DNA from: Mesocentrotus franciscanus
Lineage: Eukaryota; Echinodermata; Echinoidea; Camarodonta; Strongylocentrotidae
DNA: 64,000 nucleotides
NCBI GenBank assembly: GCA_037976565.1
Contig: CP137675.1
Span: 24,561,331-24,625,330 of the forward strand
Direction of reading: 5' to 3'
Shown here piece by piece: positions 12,387 to 25,453 of the stretch; the stretch's first letter is position 1, and each line of letters opens with the position of its first letter. Below the pieces are notes generated by a model that was given only the letters and a program-made list of their open reading frames with translations, ran no database searches and had not been told where the DNA came from. The position numbers were made by a program, and so were the translations under genes.

Positions 12387-13528
12387 TTATGCGTTCACAA
12401 CTGCTCGTTGCGACATCGTCTGGTAATTCGCTGATGTCGGTAAGTGTTGACGTCTCCATTTTCTATATCCTATGGTTGCAGCTGCTGCTGCTCCTAACGC
12501 TATACCTACGGACACAAAGGCTCCCGAAAGAGCGGCAGTCATAGAAGAGGGTTTCTCCTTTTGATTGGAGTGATTGATAACTGGTCCAATTGTTTGGGGA
12601 ATTAGAGGAACTTGGGGACCGGCTCCGTTACCGGTAGCAGGCCTTGATGGCTGTCGAGGTTGGGTTGGTTTGACAGGGAATTGGGGGTTGGGGTTGGCCA
12701 CTCGAGGATAAGAGTTGACCGCTGGTAAGACGGGGATGTTGGGTCGGCGAGCTCCACCACCTGTTCCTGCCCCTCCTGCTCCTCCTGCTCCTCCTGCTCC
12801 TCCTGCTCCTCCTGCTCCTCCTGTGCCTCCTGTGCCTCCTGTGCCTCCTCCTCCTGCTCCTCCTGCTGCCCCACCCGCGCCCGCCCCTCCACCTGCTGCA
12901 CCTCCACCGGCTCCTCCTTCACCTGCTCCTTCTGTTCCTCTACCAGTTCCGGTACCACCGGATTCTCCTGCTCCACCCTCACCGCCCTCTCCCCGATCTA
13001 TGCCTCCACCTGCACCTCCAGCACCAACACCACCACCGGTACCTCCAGCAGCACCACCACCAACACCACCTCCGCCACCTGTTCCACCCGTGGCACCACC
13101 TCCACCACCACCACCACCACCGCCGCCGCCGCCTCCACCACCACCAGGATTAGGCCTCGCGGTGGCTTGTGGGTTCTCCTCAAAGTCCGGAAAACTTGGA
13201 TCAAATGGCTCATAGTCTGCCATAGTAGGTGCCCGCTCTTCGCTCGAATCACTACCGTACTGTCGCCCCATGAAACCAAGACGATTGTTCAACTCCCCTG
13301 GATGCATGGGTCTCTCTCTCAGTGCTGCAGCATTGTATCCTGTCACTTCAACAGGTTGAGAACCCTTCAGGTTAATTGTCGTCTTGTTCATGTCTCGCGT
13401 ACAGTTTCCTTCTATCGTCAAATAACAAGGTACAGTTCCTTCAGTTTCAACATGTGTTTTAATATGTATTTTGATGGTCTCTCGATTTGTAGCAGTGTTA
13501 TGTAAAGGTACCGCCAGTATGGATGCAC
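12387..13528 (-). CDS. Gly-rich single-pass membrane protein, large terminal exon
   Basis: Unrecognised family. A splice acceptor TTTTCTTGAATTCAG precedes the exon, which starts in phase 1 and runs to TAA at 12387-12389. With the proposed first exon (27086-27125) the precursor is 393 residues. The N-terminal part, to about residue 105, looks beta-rich, with a Cys pair (48 and 56) and N-glycosylation sequons NCT and NKT. An acidic linker (about 106-131) follows. Residues about 141-273 are almost wholly Gly with Ala, Thr, Val and Glu. A Pro-rich stalk comes next, with sequon NHS. A hydrophobic helix at about 344-366 is followed by RKWRR and a short tail, giving a type I topology with the C-terminus in the cytoplasm. 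Gly/Ala-rich membrane proteins occur in matrix and biomineral-forming cells, but function here is unknown. Proline-rich frames on the opposite strand are mirrors of GGN codons. Confidence 0.75.
12775..13150 (-). repeat. coding minisatellite for the Gly-rich domain
   Basis: Within the membrane-protein exon, GGN codons dominate. At 12775-12860 a 9-bp unit encoding Gly-Gly-Ala or Gly-Gly-Thr is repeated, and at about 13090-13146 a near-uninterrupted Gly run uses GGT/GGC/GGA. The repeat length is a multiple of three and the frame stays open through it. Length variation between alleles is likely but is inference. Confidence 0.8.
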
Positions 13529-14308
13529 CTGAATTCAAGAAAAAAGAAAAGAGTTAAATAACTTTGTTAATGTTTACATGTGATAAGTGATGGAATGGAT
13601 GATGCACATGCCAAGATTGCCACATTCTGATAGAGCCCCCCCCCAAAAAAAAAAAAAAGAAGAAGATGACAATAATGATAATAATGATAAATGAATAAAT
13701 AAATCAGCGTGCATAATTTACTGTCTGCAGACGATTGGTTTGAAAACTAAGATTTTATAATGTAAAACAAATTGTGAGGACGCATGACCTGGAAGATGAT
13801 GGAATGTGCATGTTTTTAAGTATGAAAAGGAAAGCGTACATTCTTATAAAATATAGTTACTTGTTGGCTATTTAAAACAGATATGTTAGCAGTGAATAGC
13901 CATAGATAACAGGCAACCCAAGTACTGCATAATTATGCTAAAATGTAGAAGTGTGTAGGATATATTCAGCGTGTACAGAGACGTTTGGAGAACTGATTGG
14001 GGTCACTTAGAAGTTGTATTAAGGACAATTATCCAACTGTCTTAGTAGGTCCATGATTTAGGGGACCTCTATCCTGAACACTTACTATGCTCATTGTAGT
14101 CGTATGCAAAGGCGTCTACAGTACTATTTGGGGGTCAATGAGAAATTGTGTTACGGATAGTCCTACAACTGTCTTTAAATACCCTGAGTTCCGTACAATT
14201 TGTCGTCAGACTGGAGAGGATTGTGAAATTGTTTGTCAAGACTCTTTCTTCACTACCGCTCCCCCAACATAGACCTCTATGTTTTCGACAAGCTTGAAAT
14301 TTGATTAC
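13529..14308. other. start of the membrane-gene intron, no further exon seen
   Basis: Holds a C8A13-like homopolymer junction near 13639-13658. Two related stretches (about 13978-14045 and 14110-14180) share words such as GGGGTCA, GAAATTGTGTTA or GAAGTTGTATTA, and CAACTGTCTTA, suggesting a degenerate duplication of about 130 bp. Confidence 0.4.
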
Positions 14309-14890
14309 TTAAAGGGGAAGTCCACCCTGATAATACGTTTGTTTTAATAAAAGGAGAAAAATGAGAGGAACAGATCAGTGTAGGTTTGAGAAAAATCGGA
14401 CAATAAATAAGAAAGTTATGGATTTTTTTCGATCCATAACTTTTCATGAAATACTTCAAATCTGTGAGTCAAATTGGCAACGTGGTCTCTAAATATGATG
14501 TCACCCCTTCACATGTTATCCTTTGTTGAATGCAAGAAATGTCATTAAATTCCATTTTGATCAAAATATATATTTTCTTTATGCCTATCTCGATCATATA
14601 TAACGATTTTCATGCACCCCCATATAAGATAGGTCTACTATTCCATTAACATTCAGAAAAATTGAGATTTTGGGTCATTCTGTAATTCAGATCAGTTGTG
14701 AGGGGATGACATCATAATTTCTGACCGCATTGCCACTTTGTCTCAAAGATTCCATGATTTTCATGATTTTGAAAGATTCATAACTTTCTTATTTGTTGTC
14801 CGATTTTCATCAAACTTTCACTAAATAGTATGTCTAATTTTTCCGCTTCTATTAAAACCAATTTAATATCAAGATGGACTTCCCCTTTAA
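14309..14890. mobile_element. TTAA-flanked MITE, family B, intact
   Basis: The 582-bp element starts TTAAAGGGGAAGTCCACC and ends in its inverted counterpart GGACTTCCCCTTTAA. Pairing of the two ends continues inward with mismatches: GTTTTAATAA with TATTAAAAC, and CGGACAATAAATAAGAAAG with CTTTCTTATTTGTTGTCCG. The arms therefore exceed 100 bp. TTAA is at both borders (14309-14312, 14887-14890). There is no transposase ORF. It lies in the intron of the membrane-protein gene. The termini differ from family A, although the border TTAAAGG is shared. Confidence 0.85.
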
Positions 14891-17800
14891 AAATTGCGAC
14901 AGGACTTTACCAAACGTCCCTCCTCATGCTCAAGTCAAAATCTGTCAGATCTTCTCACATTTAACGAAAACTCCAATTTCATCAAATATTTCATCAAAGG
15001 CCTTAATAAAAGAAGTGAATTTTTAAATCAATGCAATATCAAGTGTGACAGGGTCCATCAAAGCTTTCCTCGCAATGTCATATTTGACGTCGTATCTTGG
15101 CAAGCCGGGAACAAGTCATCATCCGCTTAAATTGAAACTCAATAGTTAATGTCCTGACCCACAACACCCCTAACCTGCTAACAATCTGTACGAAGAAGAG
15201 AAAGTCAGTGGGGGTAATGCCTGTCTACCTAATAAATGTCAGGTCATTTCCTCAGTCCTCTTTCCCGCTCCTCTCTTTGACGGTATTTTTAGGCACTGGT
15301 GAGTGGATATAGGGGACTCCTGTCCTCCCCTTCTTGAACAGTTCCATTTGACATATCATAAGTACACGACCAAAAGATTTGCCCGTATTTTTTCTTCAAC
15401 ATTCTCGAATCAAACGACACATCGAAAAGTAATAATCATTTACTTTTGTCATTTATTTTGATTGCTCTCCTGCCCGCCCTTATAACATGCTGGAACCACC
15501 CCTGATTCAGTGAAAGAGTAAAGTAAGATGGCGGGGATGAAGAGAAAGAAAAGAAAATGATGGTAATGCATTATGATTGAAGCGGTGTAAAAGTATTAGC
15601 CCTGATTTGAAACGACTAAGAGATTTAAAATAGCCTGTGTATTAAACATTAGGAGCCTGGATTTGGAACTAAAACCGATTTAAAGTAGCCTATGTAACAT
15701 CAGGAACTAATAGTAATGACCACAGCGCAGTTAAAATAATCTTAGCCTTGAATCTATGGAATTAAATACGATATGATCATCATTAGCATGATATCACATG
15801 GCATATTATTTTTCCTGTGGTTGAACCATATTCTCTCTGCATATGAATACTTTGACACATTGGACACAAATTATTAACACCATGATTATGGTTGAGTAGT
15901 TGTCTTCTGTGAAATAGGGGAGAAGTAATATTCAAAAATGAAGTGATTTGAGAAACGTAGAAATATGTAACTGCTCATAATTGATTTCGCGATGGTCTCA
16001 TTGTCTTCAGACTAATTTTTAAGCCACATCCACAAAATGTTCAATACCACCTTTGATATTTTGTTGAGAGCCAGAAGGATTTTAATTTCATAAACTTTTA
16101 CAAAGAGTTAACATGATTAATGAACTTCTGGTTATCAGCAGACGCAGTGTCTAAGTATACTTTGTATACTTTGTTCAAGATATATTGTAAAACAGCATCT
16201 GAAGAACTAACACTTCAACAGCTCTGCTTCTAGTTAGTTCCTCTTTTTCTCGTGCTATTTCTACTATATTTGTCGTTTCATCGTATATTTTTTATATATA
16301 TACTTATTCATTGTATTATGTTTTGGATGAGAAATGAAAAATCATTTGAATCAATGCGTGAATACCCATCATTCTATCTTATTACATACGAGGAGTTACA
16401 GGGACATAACCTGAAACTGAGATATGGCCATTCGAAATATACTAACAGAGATGTAGATATAAGTAGTTAAAAACATGAGCAGTAGCCTGGCTAATTTTTG
16501 CCTAGGGGCACATGGTGAACATAAAATAGTCTTTAGTTTTTATTTTAATTTAAGGATATTGTTCGGGACATTATGTAACCAGTCTGATTATCGCCCAGAC
16601 TAAAATGTTAACGACTACTAAGAGTACATTGTCTTCTTTTCACCTCCACCTCCCCACCTGTCAAATCTTCCTTCTTCCCCCGTCTGCTATTTTTGTCTCC
16701 GTTTTTCCCCAATAAAGAGATTTTCTGTCAATATATTTTACTTGTGCACTTATTGTGTATTTTCTGACTCTTTACTAGAACAATTCCGTAACCTGTTTTT
16801 AAATTTTTATTATTCATGTTACAAAATAATAGTGATTATTTTTTAAAATAAATTGTACATATCTCTTTACGACATATAAATTGAAATATTTGGCAAATTT
16901 TTGTTACAATGCAATTTGATTCCAGGTTGAAGAAAAAAGTCGATGTAACTAAATACATGTGGTGGTTTATTGTTAATTGGAATTTGGGTATTATAACTCT
17001 TTGGAATAACATTAATATAATCAAATTTGTCACCCTGTCTGTCGAATGACAGATTTAGAATGATAACGCGCTTTCTCATTATGTAATCGGAGCTACTGCC
17101 CCTGGCACCTTAATAATCTAGTTTGGTAACTGGATTTAGTCTTGATTAAATGAATTCAATTGTTATTGATTGATACATGTCCCGACAAAGAATTTGATTC
17201 CCAGTGGTACATATTTATATACGGAAAAAATTCGAACATATTATGTCATATAGAAACACTATACAATTAAATAAAATAAAGACTGGCATTACGGAAAAGA
17301 CAAAATGGGATTATACAACTACAGAGCCTGCACACATGGAAAATGCTACTATTCCTACCACCCTCCAACATTAGATCCGATCACTACTATATATACATGT
17401 ATTTGCAGTGCATGATTTTTTTTTTGTTTCTTATGTTTTTTAATTTTATAGTTAGTTGTACCACTTCAAATGAGAGTTGAAAGACACATAGAATGTCGAA
17501 TAAAAATAGTCTACAAACTCAGAGAGAGAAAATTAGATCGAAATTGGATCAAAATGATGCAGACGCACTATATACCTATAGGATAGGAGTAATATCCGTT
17601 AAAAAGTCATTACTGCATGTTCGTAATCAAGGCACGCAAATTTGTCTTTAAGTCAGGAAGTGTTAGTCTGTGACGTCTTCAGAAATAGGTTTCCAGTGCA
17701 ATCCTATTGTAGGGTAGCTCATGATAAGTCTTCGGCTACGGCTCTGGAGAACAGTCTCTCTTTAACGACTGTGCAAAAGTGTTCTGTTGTGGTAAATTGT

Positions 17801-18165
17801 GCATTATGCTAACATGAGTTTCGAAGAATAATTGTGTTATGAGGTATTTATAAACAAATTGATTTATTGGGGATGATTTTTTTATTCACCTGACACTTCA
17901 TGTTTTGACAAACTATGTATAAAAGAATCCCTGAGACATGTTAACCATTGATGCAATAAAGTCCGTACTGTTCTCTCCATTCATACAGGGATAGATGGCT
18001 GATTCAAAATCACAATACTATTTCATCAAGTTGCATTACTTTGTTTATCTTAAAATTTTCTATAAATTTCAAGTGGGTTTGTCAACCTTAACAGAAAACA
18101 CAGCGAGAACCCCTTTATAGTCATGTGAAAAATTGTATTTGTCTAACTATTACTGTTTATAAGAT
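14891..18165. other. intronic non-coding interval
   Basis: No exon supported. Small open frames (14894-15130, 16252-16470, 16836-17079) have low-complexity, AT-driven composition and no matching splice pairs that I could find. Confidence 0.4.
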
Positions 18166-18241
18166 GATGACGTGGATCCTAATCAAATGATTGGTTGAAA
18201 GCGTACACGTGACCAGGCATTTATTTTGCCTAACGCGTAAT

Positions 18242-18267
18242 TTGGATAATGACCGGTCATTATCCAA
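18242..18267. repeat. perfect 26-bp palindrome
   Basis: TTGGATAATGACC is followed immediately by its exact reverse complement. It lies just outside the larger inverted repeat at 18323-18502 and may belong to the same element. Confidence 0.85.
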
Positions 18268-18322
18268 TGGTAATGACAGTTCATTATCAAAATCATTTTA
18301 TAAAACAAATAAAACATAATCT

Positions 18323-18502
18323 TATAAAACAAATAATACACCTCATTTTGTTCGGGCATTAGTAAAATTACCCACACTCGGTACCTTCAAAACAGTCCAC
18401 AACGCCCTCGGCTATCGCCTCGGGCATGTTAGACTGTTTCAAAGGTACCTCGTGTGGGTAATTCTTACTAATGTCCTCAATGATGTGTATTATTTGTATA
18501 AT
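18323..18502. mobile_element. foldback element, long near-perfect inverted repeat
   Basis: Left-arm words AAATAATACACCTCAT, CATTAGTAA, ATTACCCACAC, GGTACCTT and AAACAGTC reappear in reverse complement and mirror order to the right. The centre is CGCCCTCGGCTATCGCCTCGGGC near 18402-18424. Arms are roughly 90 bp with almost no loop, so the whole unit could fold as one hairpin. There are no coding frames. It is intronic to the membrane-protein gene. Confidence 0.75.
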
Positions 18503-18513
18503 AAGTGTCAGTG

Positions 18514-18517
<4 letters not shown>

Positions 18518-18557
<40 letters not shown>
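18518..18557. repeat. (TA)n microsatellite
   Basis: About 19 uninterrupted TA dinucleotides, directly beside the foldback element. Confidence 0.9.
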
Positions 18558-18559
<2 letters not shown>

Positions 18560-20209
18560 GAGTTCAACACTCATTGCCATTTTTTCGAGTGTAAAGGTTC
18601 GAGGTAAAGGTAAAAGAACCGTGTAAACGTTGGAATGGATTAACGTTGCATGCACTATCTCCCCCCCTCCCCCCCACAAGCTTTATTAACGCAATGGGAA
18701 TGCCCTCCTCGTTTGCGACGGGCAAACGTCCTTCACACGTAGCCCTTGACCGGTCTAACGCACGGTAATCACCGACGTTTCAGCTCCGTACCATTCTCTC
18801 CATTCAGGCAGGGATATGTGACAGGTTTTTCCCGCGGTCATGACATAGGCTGCCAGTCGTTTGTTGTGACTAAGAATCATTCAGGGCTTACTAAAACCAC
18901 GAATGAAATAACGTATTTTGTAACGCCACACCTTGAAGGGATCACAGAAATATGAGCATGTGTTCAGCTGCCTTAATATTACATCACGTCATGTGGTAAA
19001 TGTATCATCCCACAACCATCAATACATTAATTTATTCAATTAACTGGTGGCGCATACATACTCTGGTTTCAATATAGGATTGAGATCTAAATCGCAGAGG
19101 TGAGGTCGCCCATCGTGAGAAGCTTAAAATATCAGCCAACTTTCATAAGTCCCGGATTAAATTAAATGCAATATCCTAAAATACTCTGCATGTACTTTTC
19201 TGAACCATGTTTGTAGAAAATGTAATACACCTTGTGTTCAAGTGGTTAGATTATCTATATTTAATCGATTATCTACATTTACTCAATTGTTAATCTACTT
19301 TGCAACGCATCTTCCTTGCTGAAAATATAAAAGCACAAGTCACGCCCAAAAATGAAAATAAAATTAGCTACTGAAATTATTTTTCAACAAATTTGGGCAT
19401 GTCGTTGCTCTTAGTAGGCTGTTGTGGCTGTGGGTTATATAATCACAATGACGAATAATAATATGATTTTCTGCAGATTTGAAAGGCTGTTTTCTCAGAA
19501 AACGGTGACTTCAAATTGACTCATTCTATTACACAACATGAGTAAACTTCACACTTGTCCATCCTTGGATAGTGATATGTGACACTTAAGAGTGCAACAT
19601 GTTAGAACTGCCCCCTATCGACCTCAATTCTGTACTTTAAAATAGCTCAATTTTTTTTCTTCAGAGGTCAGAGTTAAACAAATATTTTCTACGTTTATAA
19701 GGGACATAGTTAATAAGAAAGCACTTAGATAATGTTAACTGGTCTAGTGTTCAGAGTTCTTTGGTCTCTCCGTACAATGGCCTAGGGTTGGAACCTGATG
19801 TATGTCTTGTGGATGGTGCCGTTAAAGTCGGTCCCTGGACGTAAAAGATCAACCTTGATTAATACCTATGATACGTATTGAATCTCTCATCTCATGAAAT
19901 ACGAATCCTGTTGCTAATTACTGATCGGGGAATATGTTATTCATATCACAGATTCAGATTAATCGAAACTGTAACAAAAATACATGACCTTGTATTAAGA
20001 GTTAATAAAGATGGAATTAGCAAAAGACAAGGAGCTACTAAAGAGAAAAGTTCTTCCATAATCCTTCAAAGTGATATTCATCGAAAGACACCAATGTTGA
20101 TTGGCTTCAGGGGTCTTGTGTTGATAGGGAAGGTTAAGTAACCCGCCCGATGTTTTTTTCACCGTCTCAATTTTTCCGTCGATAATTTCATGGGGTTCCT
20201 GAGATAAGA
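18558..20209. other. intronic non-coding interval
   Basis: Includes a C-rich stretch at 18661-18677. No exon, RNA gene or bounded repeat could be supported. Confidence 0.4.
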
Positions 20210-20970
20210 TTCGATGGAGTGAGTATAAAGTGAAGGACATCTCGAAATAGTAAAGGGTGAAAGAAAGTCTCGATGTGACATATTTTGGGAGTTGCATTGA
20301 GGCACAAGGGGCATGCATGAGCGACGGAACCGGAGGGGGACCGGGGGAGGGACCAGAGAAGGTAAAGAGGGACCGGAGAGGGCAAACAGGACCAGGGGAC
20401 TGGTAAGGAGTCATTTTTCTGGTAATTTCTCAGTCCAGTATCCGTTATCTTCCAACTTAAGTCCACATATGAAACGAGCACTATAACTTAAGTGGATAGT
20501 GTTTCCCTTAGTCACTTTTTAACCTTGATTGGTGTCATGATGTGACATTTTACAAAGTTACATTGGGGCCAAAGGGGCAAGGGTGGCGGGACCAGAGAGA
20601 GTTAAGAGGTACAGGGAAATGCTACGGGGTTTGTTTTTAGTAAGTCCCATGTCAGTAACCTTCTTTCCTTCCACACATTTAACAAGCACTGCAACTTTTC
20701 AGTAAATCGTTCCCTTCTTAATAACTCTTATTTTATTTAATCTTGAGGAGTGTCGATGTTACAGATTTTTGGAGTTACACCGAGGCACAAATGTGGGCAA
20801 GGTGGTGGGACCGGAAGGAGGGTTAAGAGGGACAAGGGGGTGTAAGAAGGTACAAATGGAATGGTTGGAATAGTAAGGGTTGTGTGCTTGGTATGTCCCA
20901 GGCCAGTGGCTCTTTCTTTTCCACGCATTTACCGAGCACTGCTGCTAAAGTGGATAGTTTTTTCTTCTCC
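20210..20970. repeat. three degenerate tandem units of about 215-265 bp
   Basis: The related phrases GATGTGACATATTTTGGGAG, GATGTGACATTTTACAAAG and GATGTTACAGATTTTTGGAG occur at about 20273, 20540 and 20754. After each come, in order, GTTACA or GTTGCA, GAGGCACAA or GGGGCCAAA, GGGACC-rich sequence, a CCA..CAGT word, a TTCC.. word and CGAGCACT or AAGCACT. The units are diverged, with indels, and point to an old tandem duplication. The Pro-rich minus frames across it are not supported as genes. Confidence 0.65.
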
Positions 20971-23900
20971 ATTAGTCGTCTTTCTCACACATTTAAACCT
21001 TGATTAATGACTCAATATGTGATTTTGCCCTGAATCATGCCCTCCTTGGAACCCTGGAAATGTCATACTTAACGAGCCTTTATATCATCATCGGTCCATC
21101 TGACAATACGGGTCAGCTGACAAATGAATCACGTCTTTGTTTAGAAGAGAATAAAGGAGAATTGATAGCGACGTACTCTTATTTTGGTTAAGTGATTCAG
21201 CCGCGTCGTCAAACTGGTGACCTAGTCAAATAGGCTTAAGATTCAAAGCCCAACACTTCCTTCTCAATGATAATTAAGCAGAGCAATGGTTAAATTGAAG
21301 GACGTTTCAAGTTCATTGTCATCGTAGGCGGTAATAATCACGAGTGGATTCATAAACCTTAGGGAAATCTAAAGATTATACAATTACATGTCGTCACGAT
21401 AACGTAAAATATTCCTACGTCATTATACTGATTTCAAGAATAAAAAAATAAAAAAATCATGCAGTGGTGTATGTTTTTCCCTTGATTTAGGCATTTATTT
21501 TTGTTTTATAAACAAAGGTTTAGAATTGAAAATTTACTTAAGGTTTTTCAACAATAGGTGGCTCTAATATCAAAGGCCTGATATAGAATTAAATTTAATT
21601 TGGTCAAACGATTCCGTCAGTACTTTCATTAGCCTGACGATATGGTGTAATATAAATTATTCTGTCCGCTTGCAAATGGTTATGTAATGCATTGTTAATT
21701 TTCTGGAAACTTGCAAGAAAGGGTAATTAAAGGTGTAGGTCAACTTACATTAGAGGGGGAGAAATCGGGTAGCACAGACAGATATGTCTTCATCTTAAGA
21801 ATCAAGACAATTAACCGTTTGAAATTCCAAAATGAAAATAAACGAAAGTAGAGACATTAAGGTCAAGTACTGGCAGTGTTTAGACGTTGATAGCTGTGTG
21901 GACTGCCAAGACGATGTCTTGAGATACTGCTAAGAATAGGAACCTTGATAGAAAAGGGTATCCGGGACAGAGGGATGGTTCGGATATGAGTCAAGGGCTG
22001 AGGAAAGGGGTTGAGAAGGAGGTCGAAGAAAGCGCCCATGCACCAGGTCTGTTCCTATCTTCTTTTCCCCCTTAAGTTGAGCTCTTCTATCAACATTAAA
22101 TTGGTATTTTTAATGTATTTTCTTGGTTATCCTATTTGGTCTGCGTTAATTTCGCCATGTACTAAGAAAATATCTTCTTTTTTTAATTTTTTTTTATAGT
22201 GTTTTGTTGTTGTTTGGCGTGTAAATCGTAGAACGTAGAAAACATATAAATGTGAACGTCTAAGTTAATTATACTATAAAACAGTTGTGACTTTAGGAGA
22301 AGAAATTGAAGTCAAAAGGAGCAAATCCTCAGAATACCATACCTTAAAAAAATATACAATCGTGAATTAGACAGCATGATACACGTAATATATTCCTATG
22401 TAAGTGATGAAATCATGTGCATATCTTTAATTCAAAGTTTTGTATTGCAAACAGAAATCTCGAATAATTGTATGATTATTAATATTTGTAAAACCTATAT
22501 ATTTTTAGCTAGTAGGTCTAAACATTTCGGAGAAAATATTCCCTCCCAAATCAAATTATCGAAATGTAACATGAAGTTTCAATAAAAGAACATGATTAAA
22601 ATAAGCATGTAGGACGGTAGCAGCACGGACTTAAACTCAATCCGATAGGCTTAAGTGATTTCCTTGACTGATCTCCTGAAGTAGGAGAAAAACCCAAAAG
22701 AGGAAATACCTATTCCTTCAATTTTCCTAAGGCTTAACGGACTGAGTGAGAAGGCGTGATGGCTAATTTGAAATCGCCCTGGCTTTGCGTGGTGAGGAAG
22801 GGGGCACGCAAGGGGGCAAGGGGGAATAACGTGTTGTGTGGTGGTAGAGGGGGAGGGGCTAATGATGGGGTAAATTCAAAATTTGACTTTTGGGTTTGGA
22901 GACGCCCATGCGGGGCATTGCTTAATGGGGAGGGGGCTAGGGATGGCGCACATTCGGAACTGGACTTGCAGTGGCCAGGCATTACCAAATTAGAGAGATC
23001 AAGCTTCCAACTAATATCCGGTTTTAAGGGAGGACCGTTAATGCTGTTGCTTGGACAGTGGGCAAGGTCAGGTCTAGACTTGTCATGCTTGTGGCTTTAA
23101 TGAGACCCATGACCCAGGTTTCTTGAAGCGGTGTACAGAGGAGGGGGCAAGCGCAGAAGTGCACGTGCATTTTTAAAGGGAACATTGACTGTATTTCATA
23201 AGCCGTTTGAAATTGACCCACTTTTCGGCTCAGTGCTGTAGCTATGCTAAAACCATTCAGGTCATGAATATGTTCATTATGGATAAAGATTCTGAACATC
23301 ATGATGAATGCGAGGGGGAACTTGGAGCTAGACCTGTACTTTTCAAGGGCATCATGACTAATACGATTGTTAAATTGTCATTATTTGTGCATATTATGTA
23401 TCAATGGTTATATGACCAAGCTTTGATCAATAATCACTCAGCAAGTAGTCACTTTTCTCCCGAATGGAAGAACAGTTACTTTGAAATGACAATGTAATGG
23501 TCATCTCAGATAAAAAATAAGATAAAAGATACCTCAATTAAGTATTTTTTCTTCTTATGTAGGTCGAGATTTCTACATCGCATGTATCAAATATTAACCA
23601 GTCAATAAGACCACCAATGGGATTTCTTATATCCTCTGTCTACACAAGTTCTTAATTATGACAGGCGACGGCGACTAATGGATCGTGTTACAAACTGTCA
23701 ACCCTCACTGTCAACTGGATTTTTTCCTTTCCCTGCTTTCGAATATGCATCAGGGCAAATTGTAAATAATATTGCCCTATCCGCATATAACAAATCAGAG
23801 GATATTACTATTCCTAATGAATATGTTAGGTTTAAATAGCCATACTGGAGGGTAGATCTGCCCAGTAAAAGAATACTTTTGGTGTTAATCCCTATTTCAT

Positions 23901-25244
23901 TAGGACAATTTTAAACACCTTGGATTCGACGTTTTTGTAATTCATGTATATATGTATATATGGCCGTGTGCTATAAAAAAGAACTGGATTAATTGGATTA
24001 ACTAAAAATCCTATAGGCTCACACGTCTTTTCTTTTTAATCTGTCTGAATAATTTGATCAATATAACGCTTGCACTTTTACAGGATCATAGTACATGTAT
24101 TTCGAATTTTGGCAAGGTATGCATACGGTGCGTAATCATGGTAATGAAGACTATCATATATTACTTGCTATTGACTCTCAATAAGTTGGCATCGAACGAT
24201 TGACTACCATTAGTGAACCTGTTAAAACATGTATATTTTGAATAAAAACACGGTGAGTGTAGAATCCTTCAACAAATTAGACTAATCGGAATCTTATTTA
24301 CAAAAGTAGATGTAGGCCTACTTTCGAAAGGGCGTTATGTTCCGAATTGCAACTAAGATTATTTACTACCTACCACGTTCACCACGAGAGTTTAAAGTAA
24401 GTTATATTTTCTTTAAATCGGTTTAAAACGTTAGCTGCTCCGAATGCTGTGACTAAATCCCCACACTATGAAAGTGCACAAAGTACATCTAAATACAACC
24501 CTGTACTCCATCGTAAAATATACACATAACCGAAATCTAATACAAAATAGAGTACCGATTTAAAAGAAATATGAAAAAAATGGGAGGCCTATTTCAATGC
24601 TCCGGAAATATTAACGAGTTGCCAATATTTGAGAGGTTCATAATCATGAAAAAGAAGAGATATCTCAGAGTGAGTATCAGTTGGATTCCGGAAATGGATT
24701 GAAAGTAATTTGATGTGCAATATCCTGACATTCAGAAACATGAACTTAAGTCTAACTTGAAAGAGAGTCTAAAGAATATTCAGAGATGATTGGATTCAGC
24801 AGTGAACATTCATAGATTCCTCAAAAGCTTCATGTGCAGGAAACGGATAGATGAAAGTGATGTCTGATATAAGTCGATATGTCTAATTCTTACAAGTGGT
24901 TAGGGTTTAATGAAATTGGCCATTAAGAAACTTTAGATCGCTCTAAAACACGAAAATAAAAGTGAGGTGAAATAAAGCTTATTTTTTAACTGAAGGACGA
25001 CCCTATGCAGGCGTCAGGATTAATAGAATATGGCGGAGATATAAAAGCTTTGTAACATGTAGTGTACATTTCAATCACGCGAGCACTCATTTTGGGAGCA
25101 CTTGGAAAAACTGGAGGAACGACCCCCCCCTCCCCATCCCGCCCCCTTGAATAACTCATCAGAAAGAGACTGACCTTTATCAAAGAGGTTTCCTGTAAAT
25201 GAACTTGATGATTAGGAGTTCATTGGCGAAAATATTTTTTTTGA
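20971..25244. other. intronic non-coding interval
   Basis: Four kilobases without a supportable exon. A sequence near 21727 (TTAAAGGTGTAGGTCAAC) resembles the left end of a TTAA-type MITE, but no partner end was found. Frames at 22734-23302 are G/C-rich but have no domain or splice support. Confidence 0.4.
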
Positions 25245-25453
25245 ATCCTTCCCTATGAGTTGCCGTTCATTTCCGTTTGAATTCTACTTCGATTTAAGTG
25301 TTCTTAAATGTCTTCATCTGTGTTACATACTCATTTAAGGTAATGCTTGTATCCTTCCCTATGAGTTGCCGTTCATTTCCGTTTTGAATTCTACTTCGAT
25401 TTAAGTGTCCTTAAATGTCTTCATCTGTGTAAACTCATTTAAGGTGATGCTTG
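25245..25453. repeat. 106-bp tandem duplication, two copies
   Basis: The unit begins ATCCTTCCCTATGAGTTGCC and is repeated at 25351. Differences are few: one extra T, one T/C change and a short deletion of TAC near the end. The high identity implies a recent event. Confidence 0.9.

Noticed and set aside
12602..12982. Glu/Gln-rich minus-strand frame overlapping the Gly-rich exon
   Set aside because: A frame-shifted reading of the same triplet repeat, with no start context or splice support.
12715..13215. Plus-strand proline-rich open frame of 166 codons
   Set aside because: It is the mirror of GGN glycine codons in the minus-strand exon. That exon has splice sites, a stop, a membrane helix and sequons; the mirror frame has none.
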